Assembly: GCF_003259185.1 (NCBI RefSeq)
Contig: NZ_QGMP01000001.1
Coordinates: 1,612,001-1,676,000, forward strand
DNA from: Isoalcanivorax indicus
Lineage (GTDB): Bacteria; Pseudomonadota; Gammaproteobacteria; Pseudomonadales; Alcanivoracaceae
Direction: 5' to 3'
DNA length: 64,000 nt
Shown: one piece after another, positions 23,514-32,416 of the stretch
Position numbering within the stretch: the first letter of the stretch is position 1
How the letters are laid out: each line of letters begins with the position of its first letter
Program-made: the position numbers and the translations under genes
Notes under the pieces: generated by a model
Told to the model about the DNA's origin: nothing
Database searches by the model: none
Seen by the model: only the letters and a program-made list of their open reading frames with translations

Positions 23514-23548
23514 ATGCGCCACCTTGCCAACGGACAGGAGCGCATGCC

Positions 23549-25798
23549 GTGTCACACCGCACCCGGGGCCTGCTCGCAGGTGTCCTCAGTCTTACGCTTG
23601 CCCTGGCCGGTTGCCAGCGCAGCGACACCCCCGCTTTCACCGATTATTACCTGATCACCCAGAGCGTCGAGGCTCGCGGCCTGGGCAACGCCGAGATCAA
23701 GGCCTGGATGCGGGCCGACTATTTCCAGCGCGGCACGCAACGCACCGCGTTGCAGGTGACCCCACTGTGGATGTCCATCGGCGATGGCTACCGGGGGCTG
23801 GATACCGCACAGCCGGATGCCTACATGCTGGAAGACGAGGAATTCCTGACGCTGCTGGACTGGATGTTTGCCGGCACCCGGCTGGAGCTCGCCCGCGATG
23901 GCCGTATCCGCGAAGTCAAACCCGGCAACCCGGACGCCCACGCACGCATCATGGCGCGGATGCCTGACACCTTCCCCGCCCTGCATGAGCAGACGCCCCT
24001 TCTGGTGCGACTGCCGGACGACCTGCATATCGACCAGCAGTGGCAGGATACCCAGGCACTGCCCGACGGCGGGGACATGACGCTGACCCTGACCGTGATC
24101 GATATGGACGATGAGCAGGTGCTGCTGAGCCTGCGTGCCGGCCGCTTTGCCGAAGACCTTGACCAGGCCGAATTCCCCTACGCCTCAGGCACCATGTTGC
24201 TGCGCCGGGATGGGGAATACCCGGTGGAAATGCGCATGACCCTGCTCGCCCGCCACGATGACCTGCCCGGTGACGAGCCCCTGCAGATGACCCTGTCGCT
24301 GGCCAGCAGCGCCTTCAGCGAATACGGTTTCCATCAGTATTCGGGCAGCGACTATCTGGACTGGATCGACAATCGACTGCGGCACCGTGCCCTGGAACGC
24401 CCGGGCAGCGACGATATCGAACGCGAGTTACAGCGGCTGGATACCTCACAGGAAGCCATCCTGGCGCTGGATCACAGCCTGCATTGGCAGCTTCACGACG
24501 GCGACGTCATTCTGGACCATGATCTGCCCTCGGTATTCGATTACCACCTGCCCGGCATACGCCTGGCGGGCATTCGCCTGCTCGGCCACGATGGCCAGCC
24601 GCTGGCCCTGGATTACCTGCTCAATCGCCAGTTCGAACAGGAGCTGTATGCCGGCGCCACACGGCTTGGCGATACCCATTCGCCAGTCATGTTCCCGGAC
24701 CCGCGCGCACCACGGGATCTGGCCAATGACCTGGACCGCATCGAACTGGATCTGTTGATTGAAAGCAGCACCGCGCAGCCGGTGACTTATATCTCGCGCG
24801 AATCATCACAGGATCATCCCGCCGATGCACGGCTCAGCGCTGTGCAATGGTCCGATGATGAAATCCGCCTCACGGTGCCCCGCTCTCACTGGGGCCTGGT
24901 GCCCGTGGCCCTGGACGCCAACGGCGAACCGGTGCCGATGGACCTGGTCTATCTGCCCGCCTGGCTGCAGCGCCTGCCGGAAGGCCCTGAGCGGTACCTG
25001 CTGGCAGACACCAGCAATCTGATCCTGGCCAATGACACGATGGAGATTCTGGTACGTACCGGGGAACCGGCGGCGCAACTGGCGCTGTACTTCGCCGAAA
25101 GCCGCTGGACAGCCCATACGCTGAGCGCCCCCCGCCTGGATTCGCCCGCAGGCGCCGAGGTACGGCGCTACCGCACTACCGCTGCGTCCCGTTTCCCGGA
25201 GCCCGGCAGCGAACCGCTGCCCAGCGGACAAGTCGATGTCCGGGCCGCATTCGCGGACAGCGCCCCCCTGTGCAGCGATTGTGACCACTTCAGCCTGCCC
25301 TGGCCTGACCCCCTGCCCCGTGTGGTGGCCGACAGTTGCCGCCTTGAAGCGCTCGATCCACAAGGCGCACCGGCTCGTTACTACGGCAATCTGCTGGCCA
25401 GCCAGTTCGAACCCGGCGGTTATATGAAAGACCCGGCGCTGTGGCTGACCAGCAAGGACGTTGTCCAGGTGCGCTATTTCCATGACCTGACAGTGAGCGT
25501 GCAACTGCATTGTCCGGAGAGCGTGGAATTCGTGCTGGAAGCCCCCGCCGACAACGACTGCCTGGAAACGCCCGATGCGCGCACGCTGCGGCTGCGCGAC
25601 AGCGAAGACTGCGCCGCCTTGTCGCTGGCCCATTTGAGCGCCATGGATGATCTGGGCTTCCTGCTGCGGGCCGACACTGACGACCAGGCTGACGACCGCA
25701 CACGACGTTTTCTGGGGCCGGTGGACCAGGTCCACTATCCGCACCCTGCAGGGGACTTCAGCCGCGAATGGACGGTGCGCTTCCCGGCGCTGCCTTGA
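23549..25798 (+). CDS. Large lipoprotein of unknown function
   Basis: A 749-residue protein with a lipobox (LALAGC, Cys-22) after a positively charged start and hydrophobic stretch, so a lipidated envelope protein. I recognise no domain. The middle is rich in Asp, Leu and Pro. Five cysteines of the last ~200 residues sit in pairs such as PLCSDCDHF and SVQLHCPESVEF, suggesting disulfides. The GTG start is fixed by AGGAG nine bases upstream; a nearby ATG at 23544 is out of frame. The downstream MORN-like gene follows after 10 bp. A partial Fur box precedes it. Confidence 0.75.
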   Translation: MSHRTRGLLAGVLSLTLALAGCQRSDTPAFTDYYLITQSVEARGLGNAEIKAWMRADYFQRGTQRTALQVTPLWMSIGDGYRGLDTAQPDAYMLEDEEFLTLLDWMFAGTRLELARDGRIREVKPGNPDAHARIMARMPDTFPALHEQTPLLVRLPDDLHIDQQWQDTQALPDGGDMTLTLTVIDMDDEQVLLSLRAGRFAEDLDQAEFPYASGTMLLRRDGEYPVEMRMTLLARHDDLPGDEPLQMTLSLASSAFSEYGFHQYSGSDYLDWIDNRLRHRALERPGSDDIERELQRLDTSQEAILALDHSLHWQLHDGDVILDHDLPSVFDYHLPGIRLAGIRLLGHDGQPLALDYLLNRQFEQELYAGATRLGDTHSPVMFPDPRAPRDLANDLDRIELDLLIESSTAQPVTYISRESSQDHPADARLSAVQWSDDEIRLTVPRSHWGLVPVALDANGEPVPMDLVYLPAWLQRLPEGPERYLLADTSNLILANDTMEILVRTGEPAAQLALYFAESRWTAHTLSAPRLDSPAGAEVRRYRTTAASRFPEPGSEPLPSGQVDVRAAFADSAPLCSDCDHFSLPWPDPLPRVVADSCRLEALDPQGAPARYYGNLLASQFEPGGYMKDPALWLTSKDVVQVRYFHDLTVSVQLHCPESVEFVLEAPADNDCLETPDARTLRLRDSEDCAALSLAHLSAMDDLGFLLRADTDDQADDRTRRFLGPVDQVHYPHPAGDFSREWTVRFPALP

Positions 25799-25808
25799 GG
25801 AGATGCCG

Positions 25809-27560
25809 ATGCAATATCTGACACGCGTCCTGTTGCTGGCCCTGCTGACCAGTGTTTCTGTTCCCGTCTCAGGTGACGACACCTTTGACGACACGGCGCG
25901 CCAGCGGGTATGGCTGGATCATGCCCTGCAACCTGTTGCGCAAGACGACGCCATCTACTATGCCTACGTGCCCCTGCCCGCCGTGGAAAGCGACGACGGC
26001 CGAACGCGCTACCAGCTGCATCTCTACCACCCCAACGATCAACTGGCGCGCGATACCCTGTTCACCCGAGCGGACCCGAGTGAAGGCTTTCGGGACGGCC
26101 CCTATCGCCATTACAGCCCGGAAGGCACGCTGGTGGGGGAAGGCGCTTTCTCGCGCGGATCGCCCCACGGCCCATACAAGACCTGGTTCCCCGACGGCAC
26201 GCTACGTCGTGAAGGCCAGTACGAACACGGCCGTCGCCACGGCGTGCAACGCGAATGGCACGACAATGGCCAGCTGCGCAGCGAAACCCGCTACGAACAC
26301 GGTCAGCTCACCGACGGTGTGATTGAAGTGCGCGATGCCGAAGGCCGCCTGGAACGTCGGCATGAGCGTCTCGGGGGTCAGATTCACGGCCATGACGAAC
26401 GCTTTGTCGAAGGGCGTCTGATCCGCCGCACGCCCTATCAGCATGGTCAGCGCACCGGTGTGGCGGAGATATTTGATGAGGACGGCAACCTCCGGGAGCG
26501 CTATACCCTGGATAACGGCCGCCGTGTCGGCGAAAGCCGCAGCTGGCATGCCAACGGCACGCTGCGCGAGTTGCGCCTCACCAGTGACACCGGCGTCCTG
26601 CTGCGCCACGAGGTGTTCAGCGAAGACGGCCTGCCGCGCTCGCAGATGCGCCTGCTGCAATGGGATAACGGTGAAAGCCTGATGCTCAGCAACCGTTACG
26701 ATGCCGAAGGCGAGCCAGCCCTGCGTGAGGCCGAGCAGCGCGACACTCAGGGCCGGCGTGTGCATCGGGTTGAGTGGCGACAACGCCCCGACGGCACCGA
26801 AAGCACTCGGGTCGAACTGCTGCATACCCCCCATCTGGACGACATCGTCGCCCTGCAATACCACCAGACCCTGGCCGCAGATGGCACCCTGCAACAGCGT
26901 CGCCGCGCCCTGCGAACCCGTGAGGGCGAGCGTTGGCTACTGGATGGCTTCCAGCGCACCGACAACCATATGGGCGGCTGGGAAGAAAGCCATTATCGCC
27001 GGGGAGACCGCCATGGCCCCTACCGCTTTTTTGACCGCAGTGGCGAGATCATCAGCGGCGGGGAGTACCGCGATGACCAGCGCCACGGCACCTGGCAGGA
27101 GCGCGACCTGCACGAGCAACAGACCAGCTGGTTTCACTACGAAAACGGCCAGCGCCATGGCGACTTTCATGCCGAAAATGATGACGGCCAGATCGTTCAG
27201 CGCGGGCGCTACGAGCGCGGCGAACTCAGCGGCGCCCTGGAGCATTTTGACAACGAGGGCGAGCGCACCGGATACCTGTATTTCCGTAACGGCAAGCTGC
27301 ACGGCGACGTGGAGGACGTGGATCGGGAAGGCCACCACATCCGCATGACCTATTACGAAGGCCAGCGCCATGGTGACTACATCAAGACCCAGGCCGCCGG
27401 TTATCCGCTGGAAATCGGCCAGTATGAACACGGCAACGCCGTGGGGCGCCACTATCATTTTGGCGCCGACGGTCGCCTGCTATGGTTCACCGATTACGAG
27501 GACGGCGTGATGGTTGCGCACGAGTCTGCCCAGACGCTTCGCGCCGAAGGCCGCTATTGA
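25809..27560 (+). CDS. Secreted MORN/YwqK-like repeat protein
   Basis: A 583-residue exported protein. A signal peptide (MQYLTRVLLLALLTSVSVPVSG) precedes many ~23-residue repeats of the type G-x-Y-x-x-G-x-x-H-G-x-x-x-x-[YW]-x-x-[DN]-G, for example FRDGPYRHYSPEG, HGPYKTWFPDG and RHGVQREWHDNG. Such repeats form beta-hairpin arrays in MORN and YwqK-type proteins; their partner is unknown. Start 25809 has GAGGAG at good spacing, while the ATG six bases earlier is too close. Probably co-transcribed with the lipoprotein as an envelope pair. Confidence 0.8.
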   Translation: MQYLTRVLLLALLTSVSVPVSGDDTFDDTARQRVWLDHALQPVAQDDAIYYAYVPLPAVESDDGRTRYQLHLYHPNDQLARDTLFTRADPSEGFRDGPYRHYSPEGTLVGEGAFSRGSPHGPYKTWFPDGTLRREGQYEHGRRHGVQREWHDNGQLRSETRYEHGQLTDGVIEVRDAEGRLERRHERLGGQIHGHDERFVEGRLIRRTPYQHGQRTGVAEIFDEDGNLRERYTLDNGRRVGESRSWHANGTLRELRLTSDTGVLLRHEVFSEDGLPRSQMRLLQWDNGESLMLSNRYDAEGEPALREAEQRDTQGRRVHRVEWRQRPDGTESTRVELLHTPHLDDIVALQYHQTLAADGTLQQRRRALRTREGERWLLDGFQRTDNHMGGWEESHYRRGDRHGPYRFFDRSGEIISGGEYRDDQRHGTWQERDLHEQQTSWFHYENGQRHGDFHAENDDGQIVQRGRYERGELSGALEHFDNEGERTGYLYFRNGKLHGDVEDVDREGHHIRMTYYEGQRHGDYIKTQAAGYPLEIGQYEHGNAVGRHYHFGADGRLLWFTDYEDGVMVAHESAQTLRAEGRY

Positions 27561-27568
27561 GCCAGTCA

Positions 27569-28267
27569 TTAAAACACCGCCGTCAGCTGCCACAGATCGT
27601 GGCCGCTTTCGCGGTACTTCAACTCGAAGTCTGTCAGCGGCTCCCCCAGCGCAGCCGCTGACAGCCTGTCCAGCGACGCAGAGATACCGGCCAGCGCCAG
27701 CGCCGCCTGCATCTCCTGCAAATACAGCCCCCAATTGCTGCGCAGCGTCAGCCGACCGCCCAGGGCCAGCATGGTGGGGAACACCGGATGGCCATGCCAG
27801 CGCCGCTTCAGATGCGCGGCCTTGGGCCAGGGGTTCGGGTACAGCAGATAATGCGCCTCAAGCTGCCAGCCTGCTTCCTCTGCCAGACGCCAGAAGTCCG
27901 CACATTCGGCACGCAGTAACAGCAGGTTGTCCGGCCCGCTGCCCGAGCGCGCCAGACGATGCGCTGACTGATCCAGCCCGATCACCCGGGCCTCGGGATG
28001 GCGCTGGGCCAGCAGCCGCGACGAGCGCCCCGTGCCGCAACCGGAATCCAGTATCAGCGGCGCCCCGGGAGACGCCCGGTACCAGGCATCCGCCTCGGCA
28101 AACGCCGCCCGGGTGTGGGCCGCCACAGGCGCCCGCCAGGCCGACGACAGGTGACGCTTCACCACCCGCTCCAGATCCTCGTGAATCCCGGCCTGATTGC
28201 TGGCCACCGGCTTGCTGTTGCCGAACATCTGCTGCACCGACCTGTCGGATAGGATAGGGTCGGGCAT
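27569..28267 (-). CDS. TrmB-like SAM-dependent methyltransferase
   Basis: A 232-residue Rossmann methyltransferase: SAM motif LDSGCGTGRSSRLLAQRHPE, then IGLDQSAHRL. A TrmB-type motif appears as YPNPWPKAAHLKRRWHGHP. Canonical TrmB (tRNA m7G46) has PDPW with a conserved Asp; here the residue is Asn, so substrate or activity may differ. An N-terminal SVQQMFGNSKPVASNQ precedes the domain. The ATG at 28267 is preferred; the longer frame overlaps the divergent gene. Divergent from the next gene with only 28 bp between starts. Confidence 0.75.
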   Translation of the reverse strand: MPDPILSDRSVQQMFGNSKPVASNQAGIHEDLERVVKRHLSSAWRAPVAAHTRAAFAEADAWYRASPGAPLILDSGCGTGRSSRLLAQRHPEARVIGLDQSAHRLARSGSGPDNLLLLRAECADFWRLAEEAGWQLEAHYLLYPNPWPKAAHLKRRWHGHPVFPTMLALGGRLTLRSNWGLYLQEMQAALALAGISASLDRLSAAALGEPLTDFELKYRESGHDLWQLTAVF

Positions 28268-28295
28268 GATAACCGACACACGGGGATGGCACACC

Positions 28296-29081
28296 ATGCG
28301 CTCTGGCTCCTTGCTTCCTGCTCTGATCCGCTCCGGGTTGCTGGCCCTGCTGCTCTGCCCTGTGCTCAGCGCGGCGCAACCGGCCACCGCACAACCGGTC
28401 ATGGAGACCCGCATCATCGATACACTCGGTGGCGAATCGCTGATCCCCGTGATCGAACCGCTGCTGATCGAAGGCGGGCGTATCAGCCATTACCGCGGCC
28501 GCCTGGTGATCCGCACCAGCGCCGAGAACCTCGCTGAAATCAGCGCCCTGATTGCCGAGATCGACCAACCCCCCCGCCCTGTGCGCATCACCCTGCGCCG
28601 CGACGCCCGTTCCTCGGATACAGGGCGCGACACCAGCGTGCAGATCGAGGCGGACAGCGACGGCCGTGTCGGCGGGCGCGCACAAGCCAGCCAACAACAA
28701 CGCACACAACAGCGGCGCGATGACTACCACATCACCACGCTGGACGGTCATGAAGCCTTTATCGACCGGGGACAATTGCTGCAACTGGCGGGCTACGCCC
28801 CCGGCAGCCGCGAAATACTGCCCTTGCTGCAAGGCATTGCAGTACGCCCGCGCCGACTGCCTGACGGCCGCGTGCAGGTCGAGATCAACCAGCGCTTTGA
28901 AGAACAGCGCGCCAGCGGCCAGCTGGAGACACAAGCCGCGCAAAGCACCCTGCTACTGCAACCGGCGCAGTGGTACCCACTGGGCAGCCTGCAACAGGAC
29001 AACTCCAGGTTGGCTCCCGGCCATCGTTCAGATCAGGCGCAGCACATCAATCTGGAGATCCGGGTGGAGCTGAGCGACTGA
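28296..29081 (+). CDS. Exported secretin N-domain-like protein
   Basis: A 261-residue protein with a signal peptide (residues 1 to ~30, ...LLALLLCPVLSAAQ). A region follows that resembles short secretin N1/NolW domains (ETRIIDTLGGESLIPVIEPLL, split here as LGGESLIPVIEPLL; then ISALIAEIDQPPRPVRITL). There is no secretin pore domain. The Gln-rich middle (ASQQQRTQQRR) is followed by a beta-rich C-terminus. It may be a periplasmic partner of a larger secretin encoded elsewhere; function unknown. Confidence 0.65.
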   Translation: MRSGSLLPALIRSGLLALLLCPVLSAAQPATAQPVMETRIIDTLGGESLIPVIEPLLIEGGRISHYRGRLVIRTSAENLAEISALIAEIDQPPRPVRITLRRDARSSDTGRDTSVQIEADSDGRVGGRAQASQQQRTQQRRDDYHITTLDGHEAFIDRGQLLQLAGYAPGSREILPLLQGIAVRPRRLPDGRVQVEINQRFEEQRASGQLETQAAQSTLLLQPAQWYPLGSLQQDNSRLAPGHRSDQAQHINLEIRVELSD

Positions 29082-29098
29082 ATCCAGTCCGGATTTTC

Positions 29099-29120
29099 GG
29101 GTGTGACCGCTATCACACCC
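29099..29120. promoter_or_regulatory. Perfect CRP/Vfr-type operator
   Basis: The 22-bp perfect palindrome has arms GGGTGTGA and TCACACCC around CCGCTA. Its core TGTGACCGCTATCACA matches the CRP/Vfr consensus TGTGA-n6-TCACA with no mismatch. It sits ~95-115 bp upstream of the first T6SS module gene and just after the preceding stop. A stem-loop terminator is unlikely because A's, not T's, follow it on the plus strand. Confidence 0.65.
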
Positions 29121-29213
29121 AAAAAGATGTCAGAGATTTCCTACAGACAGGATGTAAAAAAGCTTGATAAGGTGCGGCCTTTCACAGGAAAGCTGTTCAG
29201 GAGGAACGCCCCC

Positions 29214-29672
29214 GTGCATCCCGTTTCCACTTCCCGTGCTCGTCAAGATCATGCTGACACCGTAGCACGCACCGTAATCGGCACTCTCGTGCTCGAAAAT
29301 AATCAGTACTTCCTTCAAGGCGACCAGACTACCCCTGGTATGTGGCCCGTCAGCGAGTATGCGGAGCATCTGGGTGGCCTGAAGGGGGGGGATCGTGTGA
29401 CGGCAGTGCTTGCAGGCACAGGCGCAGATCAAGCGGACGCCGCGATCGTGACCAGCCGACTGGTTCGTGCTTCGGAAAGCACGCCCGCACTGGTCGATGA
29501 ACTGGAGAGCGGCGCTCTGCTCTTCAACGCACCCAAAGGCCTGATTCTGCAAGCCGGAAACAGCCGCATCGAACTTCAGCCAGATGGCACCTTGCTGATT
29601 GATGGCGAAGACATCCGCACTCTTGCTCGTCACCGATATACCGTGAAAGGCGCTCGCGTCGAACTTAACTGA
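29214..29672 (+). CDS. DUF6484-like T6SS accessory protein
   Basis: A 152-residue protein with a small beta-rich middle (RTVIGTLVLENNQYFLQGD) and C-terminal beta segment (IELQPDGTLLIDGEDIRT), which I associate with DUF6484, a family found at the head of T6SS cargo modules. The start is the GTG at 29214 because AGGAGG lies exactly nine bases upstream; longer in-frame starts at 29103 and 29127 have no such site. First gene of the module; Vfr/CRP-type operator upstream. Confidence 0.7.
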   Translation: MHPVSTSRARQDHADTVARTVIGTLVLENNQYFLQGDQTTPGMWPVSEYAEHLGGLKGGDRVTAVLAGTGADQADAAIVTSRLVRASESTPALVDELESGALLFNAPKGLILQAGNSRIELQPDGTLLIDGEDIRTLARHRYTVKGARVELN

Positions 29673-29682
29673 GCGGCGCGTG

Positions 29683-29706
29683 ACCATGCAAAGTACCATG
29701 CAAAGT
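29683..29706 (+). repeat. 12-bp tandem duplication across a start codon
   Basis: ACCATGCAAAGT occurs twice in tandem, duplicating the start codon and next codons of the thiolase-like gene (in frame, ATG at 29686 and 29698). A typical slippage product. Confidence 0.9.
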
Positions 29707-30852
29707 ACAAAAAAGCGCATCATGGTGCGTCATTACACACTGGATACGCCCGCAGGTAATAACGCCAGCGAAGTTTGTGCTGCTATCAATGAAGGCAACC
29801 CGGGCTTCCGCATCTACGATACGCTTCCGGTCAGCGCGCGCACCGGCCAGGGCAGTGCATTTCCGTTACTCGGACTGATCGGCAGCCCGGACGGCCAGGC
29901 ACTCCTAAGCCCGGATCGTCTGCTGTTTCGTCTCAACACCTTGCTGGACGCGCCTGACGACTGCCCTCGCCCGCAAATCGCCTTGCTCTGCCATCCGGCC
30001 ACAACGAACCCACAGTACCCGGCTTTGGCGAAAGCATTACTGCCGCGCCTCAAGGCCCGGCTTCAGGATTATGGCATTGAGCACATTGAGCACGTTGACG
30101 AGCAGCAGTTCCCCGCAGCACTATCCAGACACTTGCAGGAACTGGAACAGGGAAAGCAGCCTGCACTGCTGATTGTGTCGCTCGACAGCCTGGTCAACCA
30201 CGCCGCGCTCCACGCGCGACTCGCCGATCATGACGCGCGCACCACCGACAATCCGCACGGACGGGTCTTGTCGGAAGCCTTGTGCGCCCTGTGGCTGGAG
30301 GCAGTCGGTGAAGAAACCGAACTGGCCGACGGCACAGTGATGCTCGAACGTCTCGTCACGCATCATGAGCCCGATGATCAACTGCCTGACCGGCGCTGGC
30401 ATCGCGCGCTGCCCGAGGCGGCCGCCAAAGCACTGGGCTGCGAAGCGCCGGGCGATCTGGCCAACCCGGTCCCGCGCCCGCATCACATCATGCTCGCCCG
30501 CGCACAAACCATGGCCGATGAGATGATCTGGTATCAGACGCAAAGCGCGCTGTGGCCATTGCGGCTCTCGCCACGCGACAATCTGGCCATGCGCAAGGGC
30601 GAGAAGGCCGCGCCGCAACCGGAACCGCTGCCTGCACAGCACATCATGCGACCCGCCATGACCCTGGGTGATACCGGCGCGAGCACACTGACTCTGGCCA
30701 TCATCCTGGCGGCCGAATGGATGCGCGCCCCCGAGCAACCTGCCCAGGAGTGCTTGCTGCTCGATCACATTCGGCGTCAGCGTCTGGCACTGCTGATTCG
30801 GCAGCTCGTCCCGCACACGGCCGAAGCTGCGCCCGAGGTAGCCCATGCTTAG
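29686..30852 (+). CDS. Thiolase/ketoacyl-synthase-like T6SS accessory protein
   Basis: A 388-residue protein with weak but visible thiolase-fold features: SPDRLLFRLNTLL, a central PALLIVSLDSLV, and C-terminal MTLGDTGASTLTLAIILAAEW, which resembles the GDTGAA strand-helix of beta-ketoacyl synthases. I see no active-site Cys-containing motif, so catalysis is doubtful. Similar proteins occur with DUF2169 and PAAR-like genes in T6SS cargo modules, where their role is unclear. The start is ambiguous among GTG 29680 and ATG 29686, 29698 and 29722. It overlaps the next gene by 8 bp. Confidence 0.6.
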   Translation: MQSTMQSTKKRIMVRHYTLDTPAGNNASEVCAAINEGNPGFRIYDTLPVSARTGQGSAFPLLGLIGSPDGQALLSPDRLLFRLNTLLDAPDDCPRPQIALLCHPATTNPQYPALAKALLPRLKARLQDYGIEHIEHVDEQQFPAALSRHLQELEQGKQPALLIVSLDSLVNHAALHARLADHDARTTDNPHGRVLSEALCALWLEAVGEETELADGTVMLERLVTHHEPDDQLPDRRWHRALPEAAAKALGCEAPGDLANPVPRPHHIMLARAQTMADEMIWYQTQSALWPLRLSPRDNLAMRKGEKAAPQPEPLPAQHIMRPAMTLGDTGASTLTLAIILAAEWMRAPEQPAQECLLLDHIRRQRLALLIRQLVPHTAEAAPEVAHA

Positions 30853-31906
30853 TCTGGCCAATGACAGTGACCTGCAAGCACAGCTGCTGCCCAGCTGGAA
30901 CGCCCTGGGCGAACGGCAGCACACGCTGATCATCAAGACCAGTCATGACTTCGACCTTGATGGCAATCTGACACCCTCGAGCGAACCCGCCCCCATCATC
31001 ATGACTGATGAATGGCGCGGCGAGCCGCGCTTCAGCAGCCTGGCAGCCGCTAACGAATCAGCGCCCTTCAAGCAGAACGCCGAGTATTACCTGTTTGGCA
31101 GCGCCTGCCCCGTGAACCCGTGCAGCGTGATGCGCGTCAGTCTCGCACTGGAGAGTGACCGACATCGCCAACAGAAAGTCTTGCGAGTACTGGGCGAGCA
31201 CCAATGGGAAAGTCACTGGCTGGGCGCCCTGCGCGGCAAACCGGCCGAACTCGCCCCCGCAACCCCCTTGCATTATGAATTGGCCTACGGCGGCCATACC
31301 GGCAAGCGCGATACCGACAAGCAGGAAGAAGCGAACCCGGCAGGACGAGGCTTCAACCCTTCCGCTTTCAAGATCACCGACCCCCGCGCGCCGTTAATCG
31401 AATACGATCAGGAGGCTCCGGCCTCGTCGCCACGCCAGAAGCTGACACCCGCAGGCTTCGGCCCACTGCCGGCCCTGTGGGCACCGCGCCGTCAACGCAT
31501 GGGCGAGATCAATACAGATCCGCAACATCACGAAGGGTGCCCATGGGACCCCAAGGCGGCGCCCGATCTGCACCATTGCGCGCCCGATGATCAGCAATGG
31601 CCCCATGCCTTCGCCGGCGATGAGCGGCTTACTCTTCAGGGGTTTTTCGCTGAGCGCCATACCCCGCTGCACCTGAACCTTCCCGTTCAGCCGATAGCAC
31701 CACAACTGATCGACGGCGGCCAGCGACGCAGCCTGTCGCCGCAGTGCGATACGCTGGTGATCGATACCGACCGCCGTCAGCTGCACCTGATCTGGCGTTG
31801 CGCGCTGGCCTGGCATTCTCCGCTTGATCCACGGCCCGTCACGCTGTGGCTGCCTCCCGAATTGTCACTATCAAGGAACGAGAGCGATGAGCAATATATT
31901 GATTAA
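30845..31906 (+). CDS. DUF2169 T6SS adaptor
   Basis: A 353-residue soluble protein of the DUF2169 family: N-terminal LIIKTSHDFDLDGNL, AEYYLFGSACPVNPCSVMRV, and PLHYELAYGGHTGKRDT in the middle. DUF2169 proteins help load effectors onto PAAR-like tips. The C-terminus (LIWRCALAWHSPLDPRPVTL) is complete. It overlaps the next gene (PAAR-like) by 20 bp, consistent with joint assembly of effector, adaptor and tip. Confidence 0.85.
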   Translation: MLSLANDSDLQAQLLPSWNALGERQHTLIIKTSHDFDLDGNLTPSSEPAPIIMTDEWRGEPRFSSLAAANESAPFKQNAEYYLFGSACPVNPCSVMRVSLALESDRHRQQKVLRVLGEHQWESHWLGALRGKPAELAPATPLHYELAYGGHTGKRDTDKQEEANPAGRGFNPSAFKITDPRAPLIEYDQEAPASSPRQKLTPAGFGPLPALWAPRRQRMGEINTDPQHHEGCPWDPKAAPDLHHCAPDDQQWPHAFAGDERLTLQGFFAERHTPLHLNLPVQPIAPQLIDGGQRRSLSPQCDTLVIDTDRRQLHLIWRCALAWHSPLDPRPVTLWLPPELSLSRNESDEQYID

Positions 31907-32405
31907 CGGCCGCACCGCCGTGCACGCCAGCTCTGGCGGCGTCCTCAGCACACAGGAAGTGTGCAAGACACCACCCTTTTGCCGACCCGCCATGTATGCC
32001 AACGTAGCCACGTCCACCGACGCCAGCGGCACCGCTGGCAGCATACTGATCAACGGCCAACCGGCCTGCCACAGTCAATCCACCTTTGCCCGGAGCATCG
32101 GCGACGAAGCCGGCACCTGCGGCGGCACTCAGTCCGGGACCATCATGGGGCCTGCTGAGTTCATCACGTTCTCGCCGAATGTTTTTTTTGAGGGCCAGCC
32201 CGCCGTGCGTCAAGGCGATATGATGGTCTCGAACAATCGCAACACGCCGCCCGCGCCGCTGCAGCAACCCGCGGCCCCTGTCGCCGTTGCTCAGCAAGCC
32301 AGCGAGGGTGAATGCAGAAGTCTGCTGACGCCACACAAAATCAACGTGGAAGACGGTGAGCAGACCCGTCCGCGTCGCCGTCACTTCCTGACGTTGCGCA
32401 AGTAA
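31887..32405 (+). CDS. PAAR-like DUF4150 tip protein
   Basis: A 172-residue protein with DUF4150-type repeats: MSNILINGRTAVHASSGGV, NVATSTDASGTAGSILINGQ, IMGPAEFITFSPNVFFEGQ and PAVRQGDMMVSNNRNTPP. PAAR and DUF4150 proteins cap the VgrG spike and connect it to an effector. The ATG at 31887 follows GGAACGAGAG. A Pro/Gln-rich tail (QQPAAPVAVAQQ) may link to the adaptor. No vgrG or hcp is in the window, so the module depends on structural genes elsewhere. Confidence 0.88.
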   Translation: MSNILINGRTAVHASSGGVLSTQEVCKTPPFCRPAMYANVATSTDASGTAGSILINGQPACHSQSTFARSIGDEAGTCGGTQSGTIMGPAEFITFSPNVFFEGQPAVRQGDMMVSNNRNTPPAPLQQPAAPVAVAQQASEGECRSLLTPHKINVEDGEQTRPRRRHFLTLRK

Positions 32406-32416
32406 GGGGGCCCGAC

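Noticed and set aside
25809-27560. Periodic DNA pattern that could be mistaken for a repeat array
   Set aside because: Periodicity follows the ~23-residue protein repeat in one frame with degenerate DNA; not CRISPR or satellite.
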